From contig CAITZM010000175.1 in assembly GCA_903896925.1 (NCBI GenBank), positions 92,579 through 156,578 of the forward strand: a stretch of 64,000 bases of DNA. The letters are read 5' to 3'. The stretch comes from an uncultured Lentisphaerota bacterium (GTDB taxonomy: Bacteria > Verrucomicrobiota > Kiritimatiellia > CAIQIC01). Made by a program: the position numbers and the translations under genes. The notes under the pieces were generated by a model. The model made no database searches, had not been told where the DNA came from, and saw nothing but the letters and a program-made list of their open reading frames with translations. Of this stretch, positions 51,149-58,486 are shown piece by piece; within the stretch, counting starts at the first letter, position 1; each line of letters starts with the position of its first letter.

Positions 51149-52402
51149 ATGCTCACCACCCCAAAATCCTTGCGGCTGCAAATCGCCCTCGTCGGCCGGA
51201 CAAACGTCGGGAAATCCAGCTTCCTGAATTACCTCGCCGGCCAGGATGTCGCGGTCACCTCACCGGTGCCCGGCACGACCACTGACGTCGTCGAGAAGGC
51301 GATGGAACTGCTGCCCATCGGGCCGGTGACCTTCCTGGACACCGCCGGATTGGATGATCGTTCGGAACTCGGCGAGCGTCGGCTGCAAAAGACCGCCGCG
51401 GCACTCGAACGTGCCGACATCGTTGTGCTGTTGACCGAGCCCGGGGCCTGGGGCGAGTTCGAGGAACGCATCGTTACCGAGGCGGCACCGCGCAAACAGC
51501 CGGTGCTTGTGGTGGTGAACAAGACCGATCTTTCAAGCCTTGGAAAGTCGGATTCCGTATTCTGCCAAAGTTTGGAAAAGTGCACCGGCTGGATGGAGTG
51601 CTCGTGCCTGGATGCGGCGCGGCGCGAGCGCGTGGTGTGCCGGTTCAAGGAACTGCTGCTCAAGGCCTGCCCGGATGATTATGTGCATCCGCCGGCGCTG
51701 GTGGCCGACCTGCTGCCGCCGGGCGGGCTGATGGTGCTGGTGGTGCCGATCGACCTGCAGGCTCCGAAGGGCCGGCTGATTTTGCCGCAGGTGCAGGCGA
51801 TCCGCGACGCGCTCGATGGCGACGCCGCCGCGCTCGTGGTCAAGGAGCGCGAATATGCCGCGCTGCTCGGCCGGCTGAAACGCCCGCCGGAGCTGGTCGT
51901 CTGCGATTCGCAGGTCGTGATGAAGATGGTCGCCGATACGCCCGCGGCGGTGAAGTGCACGACGTTTTCGATCCTGTTCGCGCGCTACAAGGGCGACCTG
52001 CAGGAGCTGGCGCGCGGCGCGGCGATGATCGACCGGTTGCGCGCGGGCGACCGCGTGCTGGTGGCGGAGTCGTGCAGCCACCACGCGCTGGAGGACGACA
52101 TCGGCCGCGTCAAGATCCCGCGCTGGCTGCGGCAATACACCGGCCTCGACGTGCGGATCGACGTGAGCGCGGGGCGCGATTTCCCGCAGGACCTGACCGG
52201 CTATCGGCTCGTGGTTCACTGCGGCTCGTGCATGCTGACGCGGCGTGAGATGCTCGCCCACATCCAGCGCGCGCAGGCGCAGGGCGTGGCGATCACCAAT
52301 TACGGGCTGGCGATCTCGGTGACGCAGGGCGTGCTCAAGCGGGCGCTCTCGCCGTTCCCGGCGGCGCTGGATGCGTATGAAAGAGCGATGGCGAAGGATT
52401 GA
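51149..52402 (+). CDS. hydF: [FeFe] hydrogenase maturation GTPase HydF
   Basis: A 417-residue scaffold/GTPase on which the 2Fe subcluster is built before transfer to the hydrogenase. The GTPase domain has GRTNVGKSS, PGTTTDVVEKAMELLP, DTAGLDD and NKTD. The C-terminal cluster site CxHx(n)HCxxC is kept in ESCSHHALEDD and VHCGSCMLTRREM. The ATG at 51149 fits the family start. Two copies of the TTCCAA palindrome (51530-51580) fall just after NKTD and code for the stretch LSSLGKSDSVFCQSLEK, which looks like an insertion in a surface loop. Confidence 0.94.
   Translation: MLTTPKSLRLQIALVGRTNVGKSSFLNYLAGQDVAVTSPVPGTTTDVVEKAMELLPIGPVTFLDTAGLDDRSELGERRLQKTAAALERADIVVLLTEPGAWGEFEERIVTEAAPRKQPVLVVVNKTDLSSLGKSDSVFCQSLEKCTGWMECSCLDAARRERVVCRFKELLLKACPDDYVHPPALVADLLPPGGLMVLVVPIDLQAPKGRLILPQVQAIRDALDGDAAALVVKEREYAALLGRLKRPPELVVCDSQVVMKMVADTPAAVKCTTFSILFARYKGDLQELARGAAMIDRLRAGDRVLVAESCSHHALEDDIGRVKIPRWLRQYTGLDVRIDVSAGRDFPQDLTGYRLVVHCGSCMLTRREMLAHIQRAQAQGVAITNYGLAISVTQGVLKRALSPFPAALDAYERAMAKD
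51530..51580. repeat. Two TTTCCAA/TTGGAAA-type palindromes inserted in hydF
   Basis: CTTTCAAGCCTTGGAAAG (51530-51547) and GCCAAAGTTTGGAAAAG (51564-51580) are 16 bases apart and in frame. The gap matches the spacing of the pair in the HAD gene. Confidence 0.65.
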
Positions 52403-52403
52403 A

Positions 52404-52459
52404 TGTAGGGGCGTCGTTTGCGACGCCCGGCAGCGGGTCGCGCAAGCGCGACCCCTACA
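52404..52459. repeat. TGTAGGGG...CCCCTACA cassette with two different inner hairpins
   Basis: The outer arms are TGTAGGGG and CCCCTACA. Inside are GGGCGTCG-tttg-CGACGCCC and GGGTCGCG-caag-CGCGACCC. It sits between hydF and hydG. Confidence 0.85.
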
Positions 52460-52485
52460 ACGTGATGATTTATTAAGGTGACCAT

Positions 52486-53982
52486 ATGACAACAATTCTG
52501 GAAAAACCGACGGCGAAAAATTGGCGGGCGGGCCGGATCAAGCCGGAGCAGATGGCGAAGTATCTGCAGAACGGGCGCGACTTCATCGACGACGAGGCCC
52601 TCGAGGCGCGGTTGCGGACCACGGCGGTGCCGGACGCGGCGCGCATCCGTGCGATCATTGCCAAGGCCCGGTCGATCGAGTCGCTCGACCTCGACGAGAC
52701 CGCGGCGCTGCTGCACGTCCAGGATCCCGAACTCTGGGCCGAGATGCGGCAGGCGGCGGCGGAGATCAAGCACAAGGTCTACGACAACCGCATCGTCACC
52801 TTCGCTCCGCTCTATGTGAGCAACGTCTGCGTCAACAGCTGCGTCTACTGCGGGCTCCGCCAGGAGAACGCCGCGGTTGCGCGCCGTACGCTCTCGATGG
52901 ACGAGATCCGCTCCGAGACGGAAATCCTCGCGGGCAAGATTGGGCACAAGCGGCTGATCGTCGTCTATGGCGAGCACCCCACCTCCAACCTCGACTACAT
53001 GCTCGAATCCATCCGGACGATCTACGGCGTCAAGGTGCCGGCCCGGCGCGGCCACGGCCAGATCCGGCGCGTCAACATCAACGCGGCGCCGATGCCGGAC
53101 GAGGAACTGCGCGAGCTGCAGAAGGCCGGCGTCGGCACCTACCAGGTGTTCCAGGAGACCTATCACAAGGCGACTTACCGGGCCGTGCATCCCGCGGGCA
53201 ATATCAAGGCCGATTACGCCTGGCGGCTCTATACCATGCACCGTGCGCTGGAGGCGGGCATGGAGGATGTCGGCATCGGCGCACTGTTCGGCCTTTATGA
53301 TTGGCGCTTCGAGGTGTTGGGCCTCGTCGCGCATGCCTTGGACCTGGAACGCACGGTCGGCGTCGGCCCGCACACGGTCAGCTTCCCGCGGCTCGAGCCG
53401 GCGGAGAACACGCCGTTCAACGAGGCGCTGCGCTGGCGCGTCAGCGACGAGGACTTCGAGAAGGTCGTCGTCGTGCTCCGGCTTGCCGTGCCCTACGCCG
53501 GCATGATCGTCACCTGCCGCGAAAATCCCGGCATGCGCCGGCGCCTGCTGCCGCTGGGCTGCACCCAGACGGACGCGTCGTCGAACATCGGCGTCGGCGG
53601 CTACCAGGACGCGGAGCAGCACGGCGAGCGCCAGCAGTTCCTGCTGGCGGACACGCGCACGCTCGACGAGGTCGTCCGCGACCTCGCCTCGATGGGCAGC
53701 ATCACCAGCTTCTGCACCGCCGGCTACCGTTGCGGCCGCACCGGCCAGTGCATCATGGACCTGCTGCGCACCGGCGCGGAAGGCAAGTTCTGCAAGCTGA
53801 ACGCCGTGCTGACCTTCCGCGAATGGCTCGACGATTTCGCGAGCGACGCGACCCGGGCCGTCGGCGAACCGCTCCTGCAACAGGAAATCGCGGAAGTGCA
53901 GCAGAAGATGCCGCAGGCCTTCCCGGCCTTCATGCAGTCCTACGAGCGGATTTGCGCCGGCGAACGCGACCTGTATTTCTAA
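52486..53982 (+). CDS. hydG: [FeFe] hydrogenase H-cluster radical SAM maturase HydG, with altered C-terminal cluster motif
   Basis: A 498-residue tyrosine lyase that makes the CO and CN ligands of the H-cluster. The radical SAM motif CVNSCVYC (Cys115, 119, 122; CX3CX2C) is intact. The C-terminal motif is normally CX2C...C, reading CTACYRxGRTG; here it reads CTAGYRCGRTGQC, so Cys410 and Cys436 are kept, position 413 is Gly, and extra Cys lie at 416 and 422. The auxiliary [5Fe-5S] cluster may use different ligands, or be lost. HydE and a hydrogenase gene are not in the window. Confidence 0.92.
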   Translation: MTTILEKPTAKNWRAGRIKPEQMAKYLQNGRDFIDDEALEARLRTTAVPDAARIRAIIAKARSIESLDLDETAALLHVQDPELWAEMRQAAAEIKHKVYDNRIVTFAPLYVSNVCVNSCVYCGLRQENAAVARRTLSMDEIRSETEILAGKIGHKRLIVVYGEHPTSNLDYMLESIRTIYGVKVPARRGHGQIRRVNINAAPMPDEELRELQKAGVGTYQVFQETYHKATYRAVHPAGNIKADYAWRLYTMHRALEAGMEDVGIGALFGLYDWRFEVLGLVAHALDLERTVGVGPHTVSFPRLEPAENTPFNEALRWRVSDEDFEKVVVVLRLAVPYAGMIVTCRENPGMRRRLLPLGCTQTDASSNIGVGGYQDAEQHGERQQFLLADTRTLDEVVRDLASMGSITSFCTAGYRCGRTGQCIMDLLRTGAEGKFCKLNAVLTFREWLDDFASDATRAVGEPLLQQEIAEVQQKMPQAFPAFMQSYERICAGERDLYF

Positions 53983-54149
53983 TGGTGGATGGTTGAGGGT
54001 GGATGGAGGATGATGGCGGACGAACCCGGTCAACGTCCGCCACCCGGATGCCGGTGAGCAACTCCGCCCCGGCTGCGTCCGGCGTCAGCCTCGCAGCCGC
54101 GCCCCGTATTATGCGGCCGGTGGGGCAGTATGAGGACCCTGCTGTCGGC
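53983..54149. other. Spacer between convergent genes
   Basis: Nothing recognised. It starts with two short copies of a TGGTGGATGG-like word. Confidence 0.5.
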
Positions 54150-55183
54150 TCACCACGGGCGCGGTGCGAAGGTCGAGGTGTGCGCGAGTTCTTCGAGCAG
54201 CGTGCGCTCCTTGGGGGACAGGTGCGCCGGGACGACCAGCTTCAGGACGGCGTAGAGGTCGCCCGCGCCGCGGCCACCGGGCTTGGGCAGGCCCTTGCCG
54301 CGCAGGCGCAGCCGCTGGCCGCTCTGCGAGCCCGCGGGGATCGTCATGGTCACGTTCCCGTCCACGGTCGGCACGGGCACTTTGCCTCCGAGCGCGGCTT
54401 CCCACGGCGCGAGCGGCAGATCCAGTTCGAGGTCGTGTCCGTTGAGGCGGTAGAGCGGATGCGGCGCGATGTGGAGCGTGAGGTAGAGGTGGCCGGCCGG
54501 TCCGCCGCGCGGGCCGGCCGCGCCCTGGCCCGCGAGCCGGATGCGCGTACCCTCGGTGGCGCCGGCGGGGATTTTCACCTCGTAGGTTTTCACGGAGCGA
54601 TGCGCTTCGCCGCGCCGGTCGAGCTGGTCATGGGCCAGCGAAATATTCTTGGTCGCGCCGCGCGCCACGTCTTCGAGCGTCACGGTGAGGGCGGCTTCCT
54701 GGTCCGCGCCGCCGGGCTCTTCCTGCTCCTCGTCCATGCCGAACGGTGCCTGCTGTTGATAGCGGAAGGCGCTGCCGCGGCCCGCGCCGCCGCCCATGCC
54801 GCCGCCAAAGATGGACTCGAAGAAATCGCTGAAGTCGCCACCGCCGCCGCCGCCCATGTTCCCGAAGTGGAGGCCCGGCCGCCGCCCGCCTGCTGCGCCC
54901 CGCCAAAATCGTACTGGCCCTGGCCCCAGCCGGGTGGCGGCGTGAATTCCTGGCCCCCGCGCCAATTCGCGCCGAGCGCGTCGTAGCGCTTGCGTTTCTC
55001 GGCGTCGCAGAGCACCTCGTTCGCCTCGTTGATCTCCTTGAAGCGGGCCTCGGCCCCGGGGGCCTTGTTGACATCGGGATGGTATTGCCGCGCCATCTTG
55101 CGGTAGGCTTTCTTGATCTCGTCGGCGCTCGCGGTGCGGCCGACGCCGAGGGTCTCGTAGTAGTCTTTAAATTTCACAGGCAT
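54150..55183 (-). pseudogene. DnaJ/CbpA-type co-chaperone split by a frameshift
   Basis: The N-terminal frame (from 55183) encodes a J domain: YYETLGVGRTASADEIKKAYRKMARQYHPDVNK with the HPD motif, then a Gly-rich linker (QYDFGGAQQAGGGR). The rest, in another frame to 54150, gives LHFGNMGGGGGGDFSDFFESIFGG and the substrate-binding C-terminal domains (VKTYEVKIPAGATEGTRIRLAGQG ... VPAHLSPKERTLLEELA). There is no zinc-finger domain, so it is CbpA-like. The shift falls in a GC-rich run near 54880-54895, so one missing or extra base would restore a protein of about 344 residues. Assembly error is quite possible. It lies with two hsp20 genes in one chaperone cluster. Confidence 0.85.
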
Positions 55184-55352
55184 ATGCGTCACTCCGGGAA
55201 CTTGTCTGGCGGAAGCATAGCACAGCGGCGCACGCTTGCCACGGGGAACCGAAACGAGCGAGCCGGACCAATGTCCGGCTCACTACCAACGGTGAATACC
55301 GTTGTTTTGGTGTGGGCTCTTTTGTCGGCCCACGACTGACCATACGCCGCGC

Positions 55353-55868
55353 TCACTCCTTTTCAATTTTGATTTCTTTGCGCCGGGCCTGGGCCTCCGG
55401 CAACTTCGGCAACGTGACCTGCAGCACACCTTTCTTGAAGGTGGCTTTGACCTTCTTCGGGTCGATGCCGGTCGGCAGCGGAATCGCCCGTTCGAACGTG
55501 CCGTAGGAGCGTTCCATCAGGTGGAAGTTTTTCTTCTTCTCCTCGTGCTCCGTTTTTTTCTCGCCGTGGATCTGCAGCAGATGTTCGTCCAGCGTCACCT
55601 GCACATCCTTCTCGTCGAGGCCGGGCAGGTCGGCGGTCACTTCGATGGCGCTGTCCGTTTCCGCGATGTCCACCCGGGGCGTCTCGAACGGCATATGCCG
55701 CATCAGGCAGCCGGCCTGAGGCCAGCGCAGGCCGTCGCCCCAGCCGCCGAGGAGGGGTTCATCGAAGAGACGGTTCATCTGCCGCTGCAACGTCAGGAAC
55801 GGATGCTCGTCGCGCTCCGGCGCTGCGGCTGCTGCATGGCGTCGCCACGGAACCAATTTCGTACTCAT
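55353..55868 (-). CDS. Hsp20/alpha-crystallin small heat-shock protein (1)
   Basis: A 171-residue small chaperone that keeps unfolding proteins soluble. The alpha-crystallin domain (about 65-160) has PRVDIAETDSAIEVTADLPGLDEKDVQVTLDEHLLQIHGEK and KKGVLQVTLPK, and ends with IKI, the C-terminal IxI anchor. The N-terminal arm includes PFLTLQRQMNRLFDE. It stands next to a second, divergent copy and a dnaJ-type gene on the same strand. Confidence 0.93.
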   Translation of the reverse strand: MSTKLVPWRRHAAAAAPERDEHPFLTLQRQMNRLFDEPLLGGWGDGLRWPQAGCLMRHMPFETPRVDIAETDSAIEVTADLPGLDEKDVQVTLDEHLLQIHGEKKTEHEEKKKNFHLMERSYGTFERAIPLPTGIDPKKVKATFKKGVLQVTLPKLPEAQARRKEIKIEKE

Positions 55869-55884
55869 GGCATCTCCTGTTTGC

Positions 55885-56096
55885 TCATTCTTCCGCTTGT
55901 ATCCGGATCTTGAACGCCTGTTGCGGGGCGCTCTTGGGGCGCACAGCGTGGCGCACGCCCTGCGGGAGCGTGGCGCCGCTGTGCGCCCGGTCGATCTTGT
56001 CTGTCAAGTCGCAGCCGGTCTGACCGGCGCACTGCGACACCGCCACCGGCCGGGCTGCGGCCGGGCGGTTTCTTTTTCCAGGGCGGTGCTGTTCAT
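55885..56096 (-). pseudogene. Possible remnant of a third hsp20 gene
   Basis: Between the two hsp20 genes an ATG at 56096 follows a good AGGAG site and opens MNSTALEKETARPQPG, like an Hsp20 N-terminus, but the frame stops after 30 codons. Another frame ends FKIRIQAEE before 55885, with an IxI-like tail. The alpha-crystallin core is gone. Speculative. Confidence 0.25.
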
Positions 56097-56112
56097 GGTG
56101 GCTCCTGAGGAC

Positions 56113-56550
56113 TCACCCGCTGCTCACGGCGATCCGGCGCGGCTTGGTGGCCTCATGCCGCGGCAGCGAAACCTCCAGCAGGCCGCGGCTGTATTTGGCG
56201 CAGACCTGGTCTGTGGCGACGGCGTAGGGCAGGCCGATGCGGCGGCTGAAGGGACCGCCGTGGCACTCCTGCCGGTGATAGACCTCGCCGTTGCCCGGTT
56301 GGACGCGCTGGCGCTCGCCGGCGATGGTCAACTCCTGGCCGACCACGGAGATGTTGATCGCTTCCGGATCCACACCGGGCAGTTCCGCCGTGACGACCGT
56401 TTTCTCCTGGCTGCTCCAGACATTCACGGAGGGGACTGCTGTCGCCTGTTCCTCCGTATTGCCCAGCAACCGCTGCAATTCCTGCTGCAGGTTGCCCAAG
56501 CCGCCGAACGCCTCGTCCATCGTCACCATTCTTGCTGTCATAGGTATCAT
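56113..56550 (-). CDS. Hsp20/alpha-crystallin small heat-shock protein (2)
   Basis: A 145-residue small chaperone with VPSVNVWSSQEKTVVTAELPGVDPEAINISVVGQELTIAGERQ and YSRGLLEVSLPRHEATKPRRIAV. It lacks the usual terminal IxI but has RRIAV. I chose the ATG at 56550 because AAAGGAAA lies seven bases upstream. The spacing suggests one mRNA with the other chaperone genes. Confidence 0.92.
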   Translation of the reverse strand: MIPMTARMVTMDEAFGGLGNLQQELQRLLGNTEEQATAVPSVNVWSSQEKTVVTAELPGVDPEAINISVVGQELTIAGERQRVQPGNGEVYHRQECHGGPFSRRIGLPYAVATDQVCAKYSRGLLEVSLPRHEATKPRRIAVSSG

Positions 56551-56790
56551 AGTGTTTCCTTTCAACTTGCAGTTCAGCTTTTAGCAAAGGTCATGCCAGC
56601 TCGTTATAAGTTATGTAAGACATGGAACAGAAAATAGAAAAGAATAATTATATGCCTTTCAAGATAGGGACAAACTGACTCTTGCTGTGTTTGTTCATTC
56701 GCTGAGGGTCATAATGACTCGCGTAGGGTTTGGGGAAGCGGTGGGGCATTTCAGTTGCAAGAAGTTCCGTGACCTTGCCATGGGCTGTGA

Positions 56791-56796
56791 TAAAAT
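56791..56796 (+). promoter_or_regulatory. -10 box TAAAAT of aroD
   Basis: TAAAAT with TGTGA in front ends ten bases before the ATG at 56807. The -35 is weak. The leader would be only a few bases. Confidence 0.5.
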
Positions 56797-56806
56797 AGCC
56801 CCCGTT

Positions 56807-57565
56807 ATGAAGCTGACGCGACACGCTGCTGAACCATCCAGGCCCGGGCTGAACTATCTGGCCGGGTTTCCAAGCCTTGGGAAACGTCCGCTCGTGATCG
56901 GCGTTGTCACCTCGTTTGGCGAGGCCACGCAGGCACTGCGCTTTGCGGAGAAGCCGTTCGACCTCGTGGAGTGGCGGCTCGACCTGACCGGTCCTGGCGC
57001 CGGCGGGGAGCGTTGGCTGGACCGCTGCCGCGAACTCGAGCAGGCCGGCATCCGCGTTCTGCTGACGATCCGCGCCTCCGCCGAGGGCGGGCAGTGGACA
57101 GGCACTGACGAGGAGCGCTGCAAGCTGCTGCAGCAGGGCTTGGATGTGGTCAGCTTGGTGGATCTCGAAATCAACAGCGGCCTGCTCCCGCGGGTCGTCG
57201 CCGCCGCGCATGCGGCCGGCAAGCCGGTCATCGGTTCGTTCCACGACTTTTCCGGCACCCCGCCACGCGCCGTGCTGGAGGAAGTGATCGCGCGCGGCTG
57301 GCGGGCCGGCGCGGACGTGGTGAAACTGGCTGTGCGATTGCAGGCCGCGGCCGATCTGCCTTTGCTGCTGGACTTGCTGAAGAGCGGCACGCCGCAGCAG
57401 CCGCTGTGCGTCATCGGCATGGGCGCGCCGGAGGCACGGCTGACCTTGGCGCGCGCCGGCTCCTGTTTCGCCTACGGGTTTCTGGGCCAGTCCGCGGCGC
57501 CGGGACAAATCCACTGCACGGACTTGTGGAGTCAGTTGCAGAACGCTGCGGATGGGCGAAGGTAG
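56807..57565 (+). CDS. aroD: Type I 3-dehydroquinate dehydratase
   Basis: A 252-residue shikimate-pathway enzyme turning 3-dehydroquinate into 3-dehydroshikimate. It has VEWRLDL, LLTIRASAEGG, LVDLEIN, GSFHDFSGTP (His) and GADVVKLAVR (Schiff-base Lys). The first 27 residues (to about SLGKR) precede the usual family start, and they contain the TTTCCAAGCC palindrome at 56866-56885. A start further downstream is not offered by a nearby ATG. Confidence 0.9.
   Translation: MKLTRHAAEPSRPGLNYLAGFPSLGKRPLVIGVVTSFGEATQALRFAEKPFDLVEWRLDLTGPGAGGERWLDRCRELEQAGIRVLLTIRASAEGGQWTGTDEERCKLLQQGLDVVSLVDLEINSGLLPRVVAAAHAAGKPVIGSFHDFSGTPPRAVLEEVIARGWRAGADVVKLAVRLQAAADLPLLLDLLKSGTPQQPLCVIGMGAPEARLTLARAGSCFAYGFLGQSAAPGQIHCTDLWSQLQNAADGRR
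56866..56885. repeat. GTTTCCAAGCCTTGGGAAAC palindrome inside aroD
   Basis: It lies in the N-terminal codons of aroD and encodes GFPSLGK. Confidence 0.75.
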
Positions 57566-57583
57566 CGCTCGCAAGGACCTAAT

Positions 57584-58477
57584 ATGAAAAGACGTGAATT
57601 TCTCAAGACCGCGGCGCTCGGTGCCGGCGCGCTAACTTTCAATTGTGCGGGCGCGGCGGAACCGCCTGCGGCGGGCTCGTTCGACGCCTTCGAGGTGGTC
57701 GAACTCGGCCACACCGGGCTGAAATTTCCGCGGCTGATGATGGGCACGGGCGTCCGCGGCGGCATGCGGCAGTGCAACCTGACGCGCATGGGCACGGACA
57801 AGGCCTATGCGCTGCTGCGCGCGGCCTTCGACCGCGGCATCCGCGCCTTCGATCTCGCCGATCTCTACGGCACGCACAGCTTTTTGTTGTCCGCGCTCAA
57901 GGGCGTCAAGCGGAGCGAGCTGTGCATCTCGTCGAAGATCTGGTTCCGCACCGGCGGCATCCCGGAGCAGGAGCGCCCCGACGCCGATGTGGTGGTGGCG
58001 CGCTTCCTCAAGGAGATCGGCACGGACTACCTCGACCTCGTGCAACTGCACTGCGTGACGGAAGAGAACTGGGTGGCGAACCTGCAGAAGCAGATCGAGA
58101 TTCTGGAAACGCTCAAGCAGAAGGGCGTCATCCGGGCGCACGGCGTGTCGTGCCACTCGCTGCCCGCGCTCCAGGCCGCGGCCAAACTCCCGTGGACCGA
58201 TTCCGTCCACGCGCGGATCAATCCCTACGGCCTGCTGATGGATGGCACCGCGGAAAAGGTTTTGCCGGTGGTCAAGGACATCAAGGCGGCGGGCAAGGGC
58301 CTGATCGCGATGAAGATTTTGGGCGAGGGCAAGTTGGGTGCCAGCGAAGCGAAGAAGCTCGCGTCGCTGCGCTATGCGCTGACCGAGGCGCGCGCCGACT
58401 GGCTGCTGGTCGGCTTCGACTCCGCCGAGCAGATTGACGACCTCGCCGCCTGCGTCCGCAAGGTTCCGCGGGCCTGA
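57584..58477 (+). CDS. Tat-exported aldo/keto reductase
   Basis: A 297-residue protein. It opens with a twin-arginine signal (MKRREFLKTAALGAGALTF). The AKR barrel shows GIRAFDLADLYG (Asp, Tyr), ISSKIWFR (Lys) and YLDLVQLHCV (His), which is the catalytic tetrad. Such exported reductases with NADPH-type barrels are common in PVC bacteria; cofactor use outside the cytoplasm is unclear unless it is folded with cofactor before Tat export. It is 18 bases downstream of aroD, so may share its mRNA. Confidence 0.87.
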   Translation: MKRREFLKTAALGAGALTFNCAGAAEPPAAGSFDAFEVVELGHTGLKFPRLMMGTGVRGGMRQCNLTRMGTDKAYALLRAAFDRGIRAFDLADLYGTHSFLLSALKGVKRSELCISSKIWFRTGGIPEQERPDADVVVARFLKEIGTDYLDLVQLHCVTEENWVANLQKQIEILETLKQKGVIRAHGVSCHSLPALQAAAKLPWTDSVHARINPYGLLMDGTAEKVLPVVKDIKAAGKGLIAMKILGEGKLGASEAKKLASLRYALTEARADWLLVGFDSAEQIDDLAACVRKVPRA

Positions 58478-58486
58478 GGCCGCCGT

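Noticed and set aside
53983..54149. hydE downstream of hydG
   Set aside because: The next genes are convergent chaperone genes; no radical SAM motif is present downstream.
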